The position numbers and the translations under genes were made by a program. Under the pieces are notes generated by a model. That model searched no databases. It was not told the origin of the DNA and saw only the letters and a list, made by a program, of their open reading frames with translations. Shown one piece after another: positions 8,042-18,138 of a DNA stretch of 60,768 nucleotides (the stretch's first letter is position 1; every line of letters begins with the position of its first letter). The stretch is from Affinirhizobium lemnae (GTDB lineage Bacteria; Pseudomonadota; Alphaproteobacteria; Rhizobiales; Rhizobiaceae): NCBI RefSeq assembly GCF_022968395.1, contig NZ_JALJQZ010000025.1, positions 1 through 60,768 of the forward strand, written 5' to 3'.

Positions 8042-8527
8042 CTACTTCTTCGAGATCGTGACCATCTGTGCGCCACGAATGCGGACCGTCATTTCGCAAT
8101 CGGGCTTTTCGGTGCGGTTGCAATACTTAGGGTGCATCTTGAATACGAACACCATGTTGCCGAACCGTTTGACGAAATCATAGCCATAGATCTGGGCGGT
8201 GGCGATCATGAAGTAGCCACCTTCCTTGACCTGCAAATAAAAGTTGTTGGGGCAACCTTCCTCGTTGCAGCCAATGCCCTTCTGGCCGTTACATGTCATT
8301 TCACCATGATTGACAACGGCGTCGATCAATCCATCATTATTGACGTCAAAGCGCTTGATAAAGCCATCGCCGAACAAAACGCCGGGGCATTCCTTGCGGT
8401 AGTGATCCTTTTCGTAGATCTCGGGATCACTCAACAACTGCTGCTGCGCAGAGGCAACCGAGGGCGCGACTGCCATGAGTATGAGGAGCAATGACATTAA
8501 GACAAGAGTGCTGAAGGTTTTTATCAC
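8042..8527 (-). CDS. Secreted hypothetical protein with an EF-hand-like loop
   Basis: The 161-residue protein has a clear Sec signal peptide (hydrophobic core about residues 8-22, cleavage likely after ASA-QQQ). The mature part holds RFDVNNDGLIDAVVNHG, whose DxNxDGxxD pattern (61-69) fits an EF-hand or FG-GAP calcium loop, and several Cys residues (EMTCNGQKGIGCNEEGCPN, YCNRTEKPDC) that may form disulfides in the periplasm. I do not recognise a family with a known role. Its stop abuts the ydcF-like stop, so the genes are convergent. Confidence 0.65.
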   Translation of the reverse strand: MIKTFSTLVLMSLLLILMAVAPSVASAQQQLLSDPEIYEKDHYRKECPGVLFGDGFIKRFDVNNDGLIDAVVNHGEMTCNGQKGIGCNEEGCPNNFYLQVKEGGYFMIATAQIYGYDFVKRFGNMVFVFKMHPKYCNRTEKPDCEMTVRIRGAQMVTISKK

Positions 8528-8656
8528 GATCGACTTCCCCGATGCTTTTTCACGGCATACAAACCTGCCGGGACGGCGGCATCAAAATCAGATGCCGCGC
8601 ATATAATCGCGCCGTACTTGTGCGACGCTTGTGAACATTAAGGGGAGCGGCCTGCC

Positions 8657-9313
8657 ATGGCTCTGCTGGGATTGCTGGATTACGCAGGTGTCGCCCTTTT
8701 TGCTGCAACGGGCGCGCTTGCAGCATCACGCAAGCAGTTGGATCTCATCGGCTTCTTGTTTTTCTCGGCGGCCACGGGCGTGGGCGGGGGTACCTTGCGC
8801 GATCTCGTACTCGGCAAGCCCGTATTCTGGGTCGCGGATCCGACCTATCTGCTCATCTGTGTCGCAGTTGGAATCATCGTGTTTCTGACAGCGCACATGA
8901 TCGAATGGCGCTACCAGTTGCTGATCTGGCTGGATGCGATCGGTCTCTCGGCCTATAGCGTCATGGGCGCGGCCAAGGGCTTGGCAACCACCGGTTCGCC
9001 AACCATCGCCATCGTTACCGGCACGATGACTGCCACTTTCGGCGGCATTCTGCGCGATCTGATTGCCAACGAGCCGTCAATTCTGCTGCGTCCCGAAATC
9101 TATGTGACGGCTGCACTCGCTGGCGCCAGCGCCTTCACAGCCGCACAACTACTGGATCTGCCGCTGGCCGCCAGTTCCGCAGCGGGCATCTTCATCGCTT
9201 TTGCGCTTCGCGGAGGTGCACTGCATTTCGGATGGAGGCTGCCACGCTATCGCCCGCGTCCAGGCAGGCCCGCAGACGAGGCACTGAAGACGAAAACCAA
9301 AAAGCGGAATTGA
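8657..9313 (+). CDS. TRIC-type cation channel family protein (UPF0126, YicG-like)
   Basis: The 218-residue membrane protein consists of two tandem TRIC/UPF0126 repeats. Each has a glycine-rich helix break: GVGGGTLRDLVLGKPVFW in the first and TFGGILRDLIANEPSILL in the second. Bacterial relatives form trimeric potassium-permeable channels; the physiological role is unclear. The basic C-terminal tail (RPRPG..ALKTKTKKRN) is cytoplasmic. The gene converges on irr with no gap. Confidence 0.88.
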   Translation: MALLGLLDYAGVALFAATGALAASRKQLDLIGFLFFSAATGVGGGTLRDLVLGKPVFWVADPTYLLICVAVGIIVFLTAHMIEWRYQLLIWLDAIGLSAYSVMGAAKGLATTGSPTIAIVTGTMTATFGGILRDLIANEPSILLRPEIYVTAALAGASAFTAAQLLDLPLAASSAAGIFIAFALRGGALHFGWRLPRYRPRPGRPADEALKTKTKKRN

Positions 9314-9730
9314 TCAGGATTTCTTTTCGCGCAGGCGGATGATCACATCCACATGGGCGATTTCCATTCCCTCGGGTGCTTCGGGAAGATTGCCGATTTC
9401 GATGTTGCTGACCGGAATATCCAGCACCTCGTTGCGTCCCTCGACGAAGAAGTGGTGGTGATCGGAGATATTCGTATCGAAATAGGTCTTGGCGCTCTCG
9501 ACGGCCAGAACGCGAATCAGTCCGGCTTCCGTAAACTGGTGGAGCGTATTGTAGACGGTCGCCAGCGATACAGGCACGCCCGCCTGGGAGGCTTCTTCAT
9601 GCAGTTCTTCAACCGTCAGATGACGATCACCTTTGGCGAACAGGAGATCGGCCAGCGCCACGCGCTGACGTGTCGGGCGCAAGCCGCACGCGCGAAGTCT
9701 TGTTTCCACTTGAACTGTGGCGTCCGCCAT
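9314..9730 (-). CDS. irr: Iron response regulator Irr (Fur family)
   Basis: The 138-residue protein has a Fur-like winged helix (LRPTRQRVALADLLF..., VSLATVYNTLHQFTEAGLIR) and the SDHHHFF histidine cluster (about residues 92-96) that marks Irr. In rhizobia Irr senses heme status and acts at ICE motifs to repress iron-consuming and induce iron-uptake genes when iron is low. The divergent neighbour is fabA, an arrangement conserved in rhizobia. The N-terminus lacks the heme regulatory motif GCPWHD of Bradyrhizobium Irr, as is usual in Rhizobiaceae. Confidence 0.93.
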   Translation of the reverse strand: MADATVQVETRLRACGLRPTRQRVALADLLFAKGDRHLTVEELHEEASQAGVPVSLATVYNTLHQFTEAGLIRVLAVESAKTYFDTNISDHHHFFVEGRNEVLDIPVSNIEIGNLPEAPEGMEIAHVDVIIRLREKKS

Positions 9731-10019
9731 TCGTTGCCTTGCTCCATCAAGACCAATGTACTCAAGTTTTCGATATAACTTTTGCAGCCCTTACTTTCAA
9801 TAGCGAGAAATGGCGCTTCTAAGGTTCCTGTTCGGTCGAAATGCGAAAAATGCGCTCAAAGCCTCTGGTTTGCCGGTGCCGCTTCCTATATGCCGACCAC
9901 CAAGATGGCGCGAGCGGTTTCTGCTTATCCGCGAGAGACCGAAGCCTTGCGCTTCATTTTCCAGCGGTCTTGCTTTAAACACGCTGTGGACCGAAGACGA
10001 GGGGGAACGGAAAGACCTC

Positions 10020-10535
10020 ATGAGCAGCAGACAATCCAGCTACACATATGAAGAACTGATCGAGTGCGCCCACGGCAGACTATTTGGGCCGGGCAATGCG
10101 CAATTGCCGCTGCCGCCCATGCTGATGGTTCACCGGATCACGGAAATTTCCGAAACAGGCGGCGCGTTCGACAAGGGCTTTCTGCGCGCCGAGTTCGATG
10201 TGCGTCCGGATGACTGGTATTTTCCGTGCCATTTTGAAGGAAATCCGATCATGCCAGGATGCCTCGGCCTTGACGGAATGTGGCAGCTAACGGGCTTCTT
10301 CCTCGGCTGGCTAGGTGAGGAAGGCCGTGGGATGGCGCTCTCAACTGGCGAAGTCAAGTTCAAGGGCATGGTTCGCCCGCACACCAAACTTGTGGAATAC
10401 GGCATCGATTTCAAGCGTATCATGCGTGGACGTTTGGTCCTTGGCACCGCCGATGGCTGGCTAAAGGCTGACGGCGAGACGATATACCAGGCGACCGACC
10501 TGCGCGTCGGGCTTTCTAAAGACAAGGCGGCCTGA
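10020..10535 (+). CDS. fabA: 3-hydroxydecanoyl-ACP dehydratase/isomerase
   Basis: FabA dehydrates 3-hydroxydecanoyl-ACP and isomerises the trans-2 to the cis-3 alkene, the branch point to unsaturated fatty acids. The 171-residue length is that of the family. The active-site motif [23 protein letters not shown] gives the catalytic His71 and Asp85. The ATG at 10020 was chosen because it yields the normal N-terminus, although the frame is open further upstream. fabB follows 71 bases later, then fabI. The roughly 290-base gap to irr holds no other gene I can support. Confidence 0.95.
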   Translation: MSSRQSSYTYEELIECAHGRLFGPGNAQLPLPPMLMVHRITEISETGGAFDKGFLRAEFDVRPDDWYFPCHFEGNPIMPGCLGLDGMWQLTGFFLGWLGEEGRGMALSTGEVKFKGMVRPHTKLVEYGIDFKRIMRGRLVLGTADGWLKADGETIYQATDLRVGLSKDKAA

Positions 10536-10606
10536 TTAGAGGCCAGTGCCAGAAAGCCGACGATGTTGGCTTTCTCTCTTCAACAGTTTTAAAAAGGTTC
10601 ATTGTC

Positions 10607-11830
10607 ATGCGACGGGTAGTTGTCACGGGTTTGGGTGTCGTTTCTTCGATCGGCAATAATGCCGGTGAGGTAACTGCCTCGCTTCGCGATGCCACATCCG
10701 GCATCACATTCTCCAGCGATTTTGCCGAGCACGGCTTCAAGTGCCAGGTATGGGGAAAGCCAACCCTTGATCCGACCGAGTTGGTGGATCGGCGCGCGAT
10801 GCGCTTTCTCTCCCAAGGCGGTGCCTGGAACCATGTCGCGATGAAGCAGGCGATTGCAGACGCAGGTCTGGAAGAAGCCGATTACGCGCAGAATGAGCGC
10901 GTCGGCATTATCATGGGCTCCGGCGGTCCTTCGACACGCCAAATCGTCGAAGCTGCCGATATCGTGCGCCAGAACAACAGCCCCAAGCGCATTGGGCCGT
11001 TTGCTGTGCCGAAGGCCATGTCCTCCACCGCTTCTGCAACGCTTGCAACATGGTTCAAGCTGCATGGCGTGAACTACTCGATCTCCTCGGCATGCTCCAC
11101 ATCGGCGCACTGCATCGGCAATGCGGTTGAAATGATCCAGTGGGGCAAGCAGGATATGGTGTTTGCCGGTGGCCACGAGGATCTGGACTGGACGATGTCC
11201 GACCTCTTCGATGCCATGGGCGCCATGTCGACGAAGTATAACGACCGCGCAGAGGTTGCTTCGCGCGCCTATGACGCCAACCGAGACGGCTTTGTCATCG
11301 CCGGTGGCGCAGGCGTCCTGGTTCTCGAAGAGCTGGAGCGCGCCAAGGCGCGTGGCGCGAAGATCTACGCCGAAGTGGTCGGCTATGGCGCGACATCCGA
11401 CGGCTACGATATGGTTGCCCCCTCCGGCGAAGGCGCAATCCGTTGCATGCGGCAGGCGCTCTCTACAGTTAAGGGCGAGGTTGACTACATCAACACCCAT
11501 GGCACATCCACGCCCGTGGGTGACGCCAAGGAAATGGGAGCGATCCGCAAAGTCTTTGGCTCCAAGATCCCGCACATCCAGTCCACCAAGTCGTTGACAG
11601 GCCATTCTCTCGGCGCGGCGGGCGTGCAGGAATCGATTTATTCGTTGCTGATGATGCAGGCTGGCTTTATTGGCGAAAGCGCACATATCGAAGAGATCGA
11701 CCCCGATTTCGCCGATATGCCCGTCGTTCGTCAGCGCATCGACAATGCGAAATTCGACATTGCCCTTTCCAATTCCTTCGGGTTCGGCGGCACCAACGCC
11801 ACGCTCGTCTTCCAGCGCTATAACGGATAA
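10607..11830 (+). CDS. fabB: 3-oxoacyl-ACP synthase I
   Basis: This beta-ketoacyl-ACP synthase elongates the cis-3 intermediate made by FabA. The 407 residues include the active-site Cys163 in [11 protein letters not shown], and the catalytic histidines in [11 protein letters not shown] and [12 protein letters not shown]. The thiolase-type C-terminus [14 protein letters not shown] is intact. It lies between fabA and fabI and ends 4 bases before the fabI start, so the three are very probably one operon. Confidence 0.96.
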   Translation: MRRVVVTGLGVVSSIGNNAGEVTASLRDATSGITFSSDFAEHGFKCQVWGKPTLDPTELVDRRAMRFLSQGGAWNHVAMKQAIADAGLEEADYAQNERVGIIMGSGGPSTRQIVEAADIVRQNNSPKRIGPFAVPKAMSSTASATLATWFKLHGVNYSISSACSTSAHCIGNAVEMIQWGKQDMVFAGGHEDLDWTMSDLFDAMGAMSTKYNDRAEVASRAYDANRDGFVIAGGAGVLVLEELERAKARGAKIYAEVVGYGATSDGYDMVAPSGEGAIRCMRQALSTVKGEVDYINTHGTSTPVGDAKEMGAIRKVFGSKIPHIQSTKSLTGHSLGAAGVQESIYSLLMMQAGFIGESAHIEEIDPDFADMPVVRQRIDNAKFDIALSNSFGFGGTNATLVFQRYNG

Positions 11831-11834
11831 GACC

Positions 11835-12641
11835 ATGAGCGGTATCATGCAGGGAAAACGCGGGCTCATCATGGGCGTCGCGAACAATCACTCCATTGCC
11901 TGGGGCATCTCCAAGGCTGTTTCGGCACAGGGCGCAGAGCTGGCCTTTACCTATCAGGGTGAAGCGCTGGGCCGTCGCGTCAAGCCGCTGGCAGCGGAGG
12001 TCAATTCCGATTTCGTCCTGCCATGCGATGTCGAGGATCTGGCATCTGTCGATGCCACGTTCGATGCCATCAAGGAGCGCTGGGGCAAGCTGGACTTCAT
12101 CGTCCATGCGATCGGCTTCTCCGACAAGAACGAGCTGAAGGGCCTCTACGCAGATACGACCCGTGACAACTTCAGCCGGACGATGGTCATCTCCTGTTTC
12201 TCCTTCACGGAGATCGCAAAGCGCGCCGCAGAACTGATGACGGACGAAGGCGCGATGCTGACGCTGACCTATGGCGGCTCGGTGCGCGTTATCCCGAACT
12301 ACAATGTCATGGGCGTCGCAAAGGCGGCTCTGGAAGCGTCCGTACGCTATCTGGCAGCAGACTATGGCCCGAAGGGTATTCGCGTCAACGCGATCTCGGC
12401 TGGCCCCGTCCGGACCCTGGCTGGCGCCGGCATTTCCGATGCACGCGCTATCTACTCTTGGAACCAGAAGAATTCGCCGCTCCGCCGCACTGCGACAATC
12501 GAGGATATCGGCGGTTCCGCCCTCTACCTTCTGTCAGACCTCTCGCGCGGCGTCACGGGTGAAATCCACTACGTGGATGCCGGCTACAACATTACCTCGC
12601 TGCCCAATCTCGATCGTTTGCGCAACGCTGACTCCGAGTAA
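11835..12641 (+). CDS. fabI: Enoyl-ACP reductase (NADH)
   Basis: This short-chain dehydrogenase reduces enoyl-ACP in the last step of fatty acid elongation. The 268-residue product has the FabI-type nucleotide site GVANNHSIAWGISKA, an active-site Tyr-x6-Lys in NYNVMGVAKAAL, and the SAGPVRTLAGAGI loop that contacts the substrate and triclosan-type inhibitors. Linked to fabA-fabB it corresponds to the second fabI of rhizobia. The ATG at 11835 was taken as start; a strong terminator hairpin follows at 12662. Confidence 0.95.
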   Translation: MSGIMQGKRGLIMGVANNHSIAWGISKAVSAQGAELAFTYQGEALGRRVKPLAAEVNSDFVLPCDVEDLASVDATFDAIKERWGKLDFIVHAIGFSDKNELKGLYADTTRDNFSRTMVISCFSFTEIAKRAAELMTDEGAMLTLTYGGSVRVIPNYNVMGVAKAALEASVRYLAADYGPKGIRVNAISAGPVRTLAGAGISDARAIYSWNQKNSPLRRTATIEDIGGSALYLLSDLSRGVTGEIHYVDAGYNITSLPNLDRLRNADSE

Positions 12642-12661
12642 GGAACCGAACGTCGAACAAG

Positions 12662-12697
12662 AAAGGCCCCCGAATCATCCGATCCGGGGGCCTTTTC
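12662..12697 (+). terminator. Rho-independent terminator of the fab operon
   Basis: AAAGGCCCCCG and CGGGGGCCTTTT form a GC-rich stem with a short loop and a T run, 20 bases after the fabI stop. It lies between converging genes and could also work on the minus strand (A-rich left side). Confidence 0.85.
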
Positions 12698-12717
12698 TAA
12701 TGGATGGCGACTTTGGC

Positions 12718-13734
12718 CTACTTTCGTGCCTGAAGCACCTTGAAGCGGGCGTTGCGGCAGACTTCGCTGCTTTCCTTGAATTCTGCCTTCAGAACTGGCT
12801 CATAGGGCAGACCGCGATTGGCCACCATCAGCAACTGACCGCCGATGCGCAGCGCGCTGGATGCTGCCTTGATGAAAGCCTGGCCGATGGCTGGATCGGC
12901 TGCGTGGCCTTCATGAAATGGCGGGTTCATGATCACGAGATCGTACTTCTCCTTGATCGGCTCAGCCACCAGATCCTGCCAGAAAAAGCGGGTCGCGAGA
13001 TCCGGGCAGTTGCGCGCGAGGTTCTGCTTTGCGAACTCCAATGCACGGTGATCGGCCTCGAAGAGATCGATGCGGTTGGTACGCGGTGATGCTTCCTTGA
13101 GCATGACCGAGAGATAGCCCCAACCCGCGCCCAGATCGGCTGCGTTTCCATCGAAATCGCGCGGCAGGCGGCTTGCGAGCAGCTCCGAGCCCGGATCGAC
13201 ATGGTCGTGCGAGAAGGTTCCAGCGACGGTCTCGAACCGGTCGTCGATCAGTTGCGGCTGCTTTGCGAGCTTGACCACAGCAGCCGTAACGTCTGCCGGT
13301 CTTGTGCACCAGGCGACAACCCCGTGATACTTCGGCATGTGCTCCACATCGAAGCCAAGATTGGCGAGTTGCTTGCGAAGCGGCTGGATGCCGTCTTCCT
13401 TGGCACCGGCCAGAACAATGACCCCACCTTCCCGCACACGCGTCAGGGCTTCGGCAACATTCTGCTCGTTTTCGCCTTTGTGCTTGCTGCACAGGATAAG
13501 CGCACCATCAAAGTTCTCGCCTTCAACTTCCGGCACCACATGGGCACCGGTCGCGCTCAAGGGACGAAAGAGAGGGCGAAGCGGCTGGATGTTCAGGATC
13601 TCAGCCTTGAAGTCCTCGGGTAAGCGAGGCGCCACTTCCGCAGCAAGAAAGAGGAAGCGGCTGCCCTCACCCGGCGCGTCCAGCGTGCCAATGGCGAAGG
13701 GATGAAACAGTGTTTTAGCGGCGTCGCGGATCAT
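12718..13734 (-). CDS. RsmC-like class I SAM methyltransferase
   Basis: The 338-residue protein has the two-domain plan of RsmC/RlmG rRNA guanine-N2 methyltransferases: a degenerate N-terminal copy (about 1-165) and a catalytic domain with motif I AADLGAGWGYLSVML and motif IV NPPFHEG, the latter typical of N2-guanine enzymes. RsmC modifies G1207 of 16S rRNA in E. coli; the site here is not shown by sequence. It converges on fabI and lies upstream of no obvious partner. Confidence 0.82.
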   Translation of the reverse strand: MIRDAAKTLFHPFAIGTLDAPGEGSRFLFLAAEVAPRLPEDFKAEILNIQPLRPLFRPLSATGAHVVPEVEGENFDGALILCSKHKGENEQNVAEALTRVREGGVIVLAGAKEDGIQPLRKQLANLGFDVEHMPKYHGVVAWCTRPADVTAAVVKLAKQPQLIDDRFETVAGTFSHDHVDPGSELLASRLPRDFDGNAADLGAGWGYLSVMLKEASPRTNRIDLFEADHRALEFAKQNLARNCPDLATRFFWQDLVAEPIKEKYDLVIMNPPFHEGHAADPAIGQAFIKAASSALRIGGQLLMVANRGLPYEPVLKAEFKESSEVCRNARFKVLQARK

Positions 13735-13751
13735 GATGGGTTCCGGGTCTT

Positions 13752-13855
13752 AGAGCTTTTCCGGTCAACCGGATCATTGAATATGCTCTGTGTCTTTGTT
13801 TCTACGCAGTCCGGACGCAAAACCGCTAAGGCACTTTTGCTCGGACGTGCTCCGG
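13752..13855. repeat. Rhizobial intergenic mosaic-type repeat (ABC-like)
   Basis: The stretch begins AGAGCTTTTCCGGTCAACCGG and contains AGTCCGGACGCAAAACCGCT and GCACTTTTGCTCGGACG. These match, from memory, modules of the mosaic repeats scattered between genes in Rhizobium, Sinorhizobium and Agrobacterium (ABC/RIME elements). It has several short inverted repeats and lies between rsmC-like and pnp genes. Confidence 0.6.
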
Positions 13856-13861
13856 GATAGC

Positions 13862-13890
13862 AAAAGGGCGCGGAAACGATCCCGCGCCCC
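13862..13890 (-). terminator. Terminator downstream of pnp
   Basis: On the minus strand GGGGCGCGGGATCGTTTCCG followed by CGCCCTTTTGC forms an 8-bp GC stem with a short T run, 24 bases after the pnp stop. Confidence 0.75.
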
Positions 13891-13913
13891 AAGAATGGTC
13901 TCAAGAAGAAACC

Positions 13914-16049
13914 TTATTCAGCGGCAGCGTCGCCTTCAGCCTTCTTGATTTCCTGGCCGGTTGCCTGATCGACAACCTTCATGGACAGGCGAACCTTGCC
14001 ACGCTCATCGAAGCCCATCAGCTTGACCCAGACCTTGTCGCCTTCCTTGACGACGTCGGAGGTCTTGGCAACGCGCTCGGAAGCCAGCTGCGAGATGTGA
14101 ACGAGGCCGTCACGTGCGCCAAAGAAGTTGACGAATGCGCCGAAGTCGGCTGTCTTCACGACGGTACCTTCGTAGATCTGGCCAACTTCCGGCTCTGCCA
14201 CGATGGAATGAATCCACTTGCGGGCTGCTTCGATTTCCTTGCCGGAAGCCGATGCGATCTTGACCGTACCGTCGTCTTCGATGTTGATCTTGGCGCCGGT
14301 CTTCTCAACGATTTCGCGGATGACCTTACCGCCCGAACCGATGACTTCACGGATCTTGTCGACCGGGATGTTCATGACTTCGATGCGCGGTGCAAATTCG
14401 CCCAGCTGACCACGGCTTTCGGTGATGGCCTTGGCCATTTCGCCGAGAATGTGGTTACGGCCACCCTTGGCCTGGTTGAGAGCGACCTTCATGATCTCTT
14501 CGGTGATACCGGCGATCTTGATGTCCATCTGCAGCGAGGTGATGCCCGCTTCGGTGCCGGCCACCTTGAAGTCCATGTCGCCGAGGTGGTCTTCATCACC
14601 CAGGATGTCGGAGAGAACCGCAAAGCGCTCACCTTCAAGGATGAGGCCCATGGCGATACCGGCAACCGGCTTGGCCAAAGGAACGCCTGCGTCCATCAGT
14701 GCCAGCGAGGTGCCGCAAACGGTTGCCATGGAGGACGAACCGTTGGACTCGGTGATTTCAGACACGACGCGCAGCGTGTAGGGGAACTGTTCCGGCGTGG
14801 GCAGCATCGGGTGGATGGCGCGCCATGCGAGCTTACCGTGGCCGATTTCGCGGCGGCCCGGGGAGCCCATGCGGCCAGTTTCACCGACAGAATAGGGCGG
14901 GAAGTTGTAGTGGAGCATGAACTGCTCCTTGTACATGCCCGTCAGGCTGTCGACATACTGCTCGTCTTCGCCCGTGCCGAGCGTTGCAACGACCAGAGCC
15001 TGCGTTTCACCGCGGGTAAACAGAGCAGAACCGTGTGTGCGCGGCAGGATGCCAACTTCCGAAATGATCGGACGAACGGTTTCGAGGTCGCGACCGTCGA
15101 TACGGCTCTTGGTGTCGAGGATGTTCCAGCGAACGATCTTGGCCTGCAGGTGCTTGAAGACGGCTGCAACCACTTCAGGCGCATACTTGGCTTCGCCTTC
15201 GGCAGGCAGGAAGTGGGCCTTGACCTTTGCCTTGACGGCATCAACGGCAGCGTAACGGTCTGCCTTCTGCGTGATCTTGTAGGCGTCGCGCAGTTCGGCT
15301 TCGGCAAGCTTCAGCATTTCGGCTTCGAGTTCGGAATGATCTTCCGGTTCGAATTCGCGCGGCTCCTTGGCAGCCACTTCAGCCAGCTTGATGATGGCGT
15401 CGATGACCGGCTGGAAACCCTTGTGGCCGAACATGACGGCGCCGAGCATGACTTCTTCGTTGAGTTCCTTGGCCTCGGACTCAACCATCAGAACGGCGTC
15501 GGACGTACCGGCGACAACGAGATCGAGTGTCGACTCGTCCATCTCGTCCAGGTGCGGGTTCAGAACGTATTCGCCATTGATGTAGCCGACGCGTGCGCCG
15601 CCAACCGGGCCCATGAACGGAACACCGGACAGCGTCAGAGCAGCAGAGGTTGCAACCATGGACAGGATGTCCGGGTTGTTTTCCAGGTCATGCTGAATGA
15701 CGGTGACGACAACCTGCGTGTCGTTCTTGTAGCCTTCCGGGAAGAGCGGACGGATCGGACGGTCGATCAGGCGCGAAACCAGTGTTTCGTTCTCCGAAGG
15801 ACGACCTTCACGCTTGAAATAGCCGCCCGGGATCTTGCCGGCAGCATAGGTCTTTTCCTGATAGTTGACGGTGAGCGGGAAGAAGTCCTGGCCCGGCTTC
15901 GCCTCCTTGGCAGAGACCACAGTCGCCAGGACAACGGTTTCGCCATAGGTGGCGATGACGGCGCCATCCGCCTGACGAGCAACCTTGCCGGTTTCCAGTC
16001 TGAGTGTGCGGCCTGCCCACTCGATTTCGACAGCATGTGTGTTGAACAT
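13914..16049 (-). CDS. pnp: Polynucleotide phosphorylase
   Basis: PNPase degrades RNA phosphorolytically and acts in mRNA decay and small-RNA metabolism. The 711-residue product has two RNase PH-like domains ([21 protein letters not shown].., then [14 protein letters not shown] and [18 protein letters not shown]), a KH domain ([20 protein letters not shown]) and a C-terminal S1 domain ([26 protein letters not shown]). The ATG at 16049 ([11 protein letters not shown]) has AAGGACTG before it and gives the family N-terminus. It lies downstream of rpsO with a structured 305-base gap, the site of PNPase autocontrol in other bacteria. Confidence 0.97.
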   Translation of the reverse strand: MFNTHAVEIEWAGRTLRLETGKVARQADGAVIATYGETVVLATVVSAKEAKPGQDFFPLTVNYQEKTYAAGKIPGGYFKREGRPSENETLVSRLIDRPIRPLFPEGYKNDTQVVVTVIQHDLENNPDILSMVATSAALTLSGVPFMGPVGGARVGYINGEYVLNPHLDEMDESTLDLVVAGTSDAVLMVESEAKELNEEVMLGAVMFGHKGFQPVIDAIIKLAEVAAKEPREFEPEDHSELEAEMLKLAEAELRDAYKITQKADRYAAVDAVKAKVKAHFLPAEGEAKYAPEVVAAVFKHLQAKIVRWNILDTKSRIDGRDLETVRPIISEVGILPRTHGSALFTRGETQALVVATLGTGEDEQYVDSLTGMYKEQFMLHYNFPPYSVGETGRMGSPGRREIGHGKLAWRAIHPMLPTPEQFPYTLRVVSEITESNGSSSMATVCGTSLALMDAGVPLAKPVAGIAMGLILEGERFAVLSDILGDEDHLGDMDFKVAGTEAGITSLQMDIKIAGITEEIMKVALNQAKGGRNHILGEMAKAITESRGQLGEFAPRIEVMNIPVDKIREVIGSGGKVIREIVEKTGAKINIEDDGTVKIASASGKEIEAARKWIHSIVAEPEVGQIYEGTVVKTADFGAFVNFFGARDGLVHISQLASERVAKTSDVVKEGDKVWVKLMGFDERGKVRLSMKVVDQATGQEIKKAEGDAAAE

Positions 16050-16250
16050 GATTTTCAGTCCTTCATGCGCGGCGGCCTTGCACCTCACCCGCCAAGGGGA
16101 GCATGCCGAAAGCCGCATCCAGCGCTTCGTGTGACGAGATCACGGGCAAGACAACAAGAGGCTTTCAATGAGCCAGACCATGTCTCTGGCGAAAGCATCC
16201 GGCAATCCTGCCCCATGACAGGTCATCGGTTAAGTTAGCAGGAACGGCGG

Positions 16251-16310
16251 ATCCGGGCCTGCCAAGTCTGCCGCAATCCATGCGGCCGTTTCCGGGTCTT
16301 GCGCCCGGAT
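16251..16310 (-). other. Hairpin in the rpsO-pnp intergenic region
   Basis: ATCCGGGC at 16251-16258 pairs with GCCCGGAT at 16303-16310, and inside it CCGCA (16271) pairs with TGCGG (16281). The RNA from the minus strand would form a branched stem. In E. coli the equivalent region has an RNase III-cleaved stem used in pnp autoregulation plus the rpsO terminator; the same role is inferred here. The rest of 16050-16354 shows no gene. Confidence 0.5.
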
Positions 16311-16354
16311 GAAATGCGGCGAACGACCCTTTGGATCGTCCACCGAATCTGGTC

Positions 16355-16624
16355 TTAGCGACGGATACCGAGGCTCGAGATGAGCTTCGTGTAACGGCCT
16401 TCGTCCTTCTTCTTCAAGTAGTCGAGCAGCGAACGGCGGCTCGAGACCATCTTGAGAAGGCCACGACGGGAGTGGTTGTCCTTCTTGTGGCCCTTGAAGT
16501 GCTCGGTGAGGTTGTTGATTCGCTCGGTCAGGATAGCAACCTGGATTTCCGGAGAACCGGTATCACCTTCAACGGTTGCGTATTCCTTGATGAGGGCAGC
16601 CTTACGCTCTGCAGTGATCGACAT
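16355..16624 (-). CDS. rpsO: Ribosomal protein S15
   Basis: The 89-residue protein starts [12 protein letters not shown] and contains [48 protein letters not shown] and the C-terminal LGIRR, all hallmark S15 segments. S15 is a primary binder of the central domain of 16S rRNA. The ATG at 16624 was chosen over upstream starts for family length and the AAGGA before it. It lies between truB and pnp as in most proteobacteria. Confidence 0.98.
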   Translation of the reverse strand: MSITAERKAALIKEYATVEGDTGSPEIQVAILTERINNLTEHFKGHKKDNHSRRGLLKMVSSRRSLLDYLKKKDEGRYTKLISSLGIRR

Positions 16625-16784
16625 CGGACAATCCTTTCTGAAATTTAGGAATAAAGACACCAAAGGCCGGGATGTCGTCCAGCCTTGGCCATGAACGCAA
16701 AGGGCACGCGCAAGCGCACCCTAGCTGGCCGTGGCTATAAACCATTCGGCCATTGATGGGAAGAGCTATGTTATTGCCGTTAAA

Positions 16785-17714
16785 TCAGGCAAAAACGCGC
16801 TTCGGCCGGAACTCGCCCTGTCCGATTTCGCCGATTGCTACCAGCTTGCCACCGGCAAGCGCCACGGCCTCCGGCTCATCGACGGGCGCATCGCGTCCAC
16901 GCAGAATGATCGGATTGCCCATGCGAATACGATGGGCCTGATCGTCGCTGATGCGGATCTGCGGCAGCGCAGACAAGGCCTCGCTCGTCTCCATGAGGAA
17001 TGCGTCGAGTGCCGCAAGACGCTCGTCACGGTCCTCGATCTCTTCCAGAGCCACCAGTTCCGCCAGTGGCACCATCGCCTCTTCAGCGAAAGGCGCGACG
17101 AATGTGCGGCGGAGGCCGGAAATATGGCCGTAGCATCCAAGGTCGCGGCCAAAATCGCGCGCCAGCGACCGAACATAGGTGCCCTTGCCGCATTCGACTT
17201 CGAAGAAGGCACGATCCTGTTCCGCCTTCAACAGCGTCAACCGGTGAATTTCAACCTCTCGAGACGGAATTTCGACCGTCTCGCCGTCACGCGCCAGATC
17301 GTAGGCGCGCTCGCCAGCAATCTTGATGGCCGAAAACTGCGGAGGAACCTGGCTGATGACGCCCGTATAATTCGGCAGCAGCGCCAAGATCTCTTCCTCT
17401 GTGGGACGCTTGTCAGAGGTTTGTGTCACCTCGCCTTCCAGATCGTCGCTCGTGCGTTCTTCGCCCCAGGAAACCGTGAATTCGTAGATCTTGCGCCCAT
17501 CCATAACGTAAGGCACGGTCTTGGTCGCATCGCCCAGAGCGATCGGCAACATGCCGGATGCAAGCGGATCGAGCGTACCGGCATGGCCGGCCTTCTGGGC
17601 GTTGAACAGCCATTTGATCTTGCCCACGGCTTCGGTGGAGCCAAAATCAACGGGCTTGTCGAGAACGAGCCAGCCGGAAATGGCCCGGCCCTTGGGTTTA
17701 CGCGGTTTGGACAT
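16785..17714 (-). CDS. truB: tRNA pseudouridine-55 synthase
   Basis: TruB makes pseudouridine 55 in the T-loop of tRNAs. The 309-residue protein has the catalytic Asp motif [23 protein letters not shown], the Y motif [10 protein letters not shown], and [15 protein letters not shown] chose ATG 17714 (MSKPRKPKG) because it starts just after the rbfA stop and matches related N-termini; ATG 17738 would add 8 residues and overlap rbfA. Neither has a strong ribosome binding site, so coupling to rbfA translation is likely. Confidence 0.95.
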   Translation of the reverse strand: MSKPRKPKGRAISGWLVLDKPVDFGSTEAVGKIKWLFNAQKAGHAGTLDPLASGMLPIALGDATKTVPYVMDGRKIYEFTVSWGEERTSDDLEGEVTQTSDKRPTEEEILALLPNYTGVISQVPPQFSAIKIAGERAYDLARDGETVEIPSREVEIHRLTLLKAEQDRAFFEVECGKGTYVRSLARDFGRDLGCYGHISGLRRTFVAPFAEEAMVPLAELVALEEIEDRDERLAALDAFLMETSEALSALPQIRISDDQAHRIRMGNPIILRGRDAPVDEPEAVALAGGKLVAIGEIGQGEFRPKRVFA

Positions 17715-17721
17715 CTTGCTC

Positions 17722-18138
17722 TTATTCGTTTTCGTCATCTTTTTCAGCATCAGCGGCGAGATCGCGGCTGACTTCCGGTGAGCGCAGAAGCTCATCGATT
17801 TTCTTGTAGTTGTCGAAGCTCGTGTCGTCGCGGAAGCGAACTTCGGGCATGTATTTCATCTGGCGAAGTGCGCCGCCCATACGCCCGCGAATGAATTTCG
17901 CGTTGCGGTTCAAGGCTTCGATAACCTTGGCATGATCGGATACGCCCAGCGGCGTGACATAGGCGGTTGCGATCTTGAGATCCGGCGACATGCGCACTTC
18001 CGAAACAGAAATGACCGTACGCTCGATGATATCGTCGCGCACTTCACCCCGCTGCAGGACTTGCGTGATAGCGGCACGAACCTGTTCGCCAACGCGCAGC
18101 ATGCGCTGGGAAGGCGCTGAAGAAGTTGCTTTGCTCAT
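17722..18138 (-). CDS. rbfA: 30S ribosome-binding factor A
   Basis: RbfA is a late 30S maturation and cold-shock factor with a KH fold. The 138-residue protein has [43 protein letters not shown] and the C-terminal [24 protein letters not shown], all characteristic. In many proteobacteria infB sits directly upstream; here the next gene is an unrelated DUF475 gene on the other strand, so rbfA must have its own promoter in the 18139-18350 region. Confidence 0.96.
   Translation of the reverse strand: MSKATSSAPSQRMLRVGEQVRAAITQVLQRGEVRDDIIERTVISVSEVRMSPDLKIATAYVTPLGVSDHAKVIEALNRNAKFIRGRMGGALRQMKYMPEVRFRDDTSFDNYKKIDELLRSPEVSRDLAADAEKDDENE

Noticed and set aside
9810..10019. Extended N-terminus for fabA
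   Set aside because: The upstream frame is open but would add 70 residues absent from FabA; the ATG at 10020 gives the standard length.
10589..11887. 432-codon minus-strand frame opposite fabB
   Set aside because: Shadow of fabB, whose active-site motifs are intact on the plus strand.
14097..16238. 713-codon open frame on the plus strand opposite pnp
   Set aside because: It is antisense to a complete pnp gene and rich in low-complexity Gly/Asp/Arg translations with no family motif; long antisense frames are common in GC-rich genomes.
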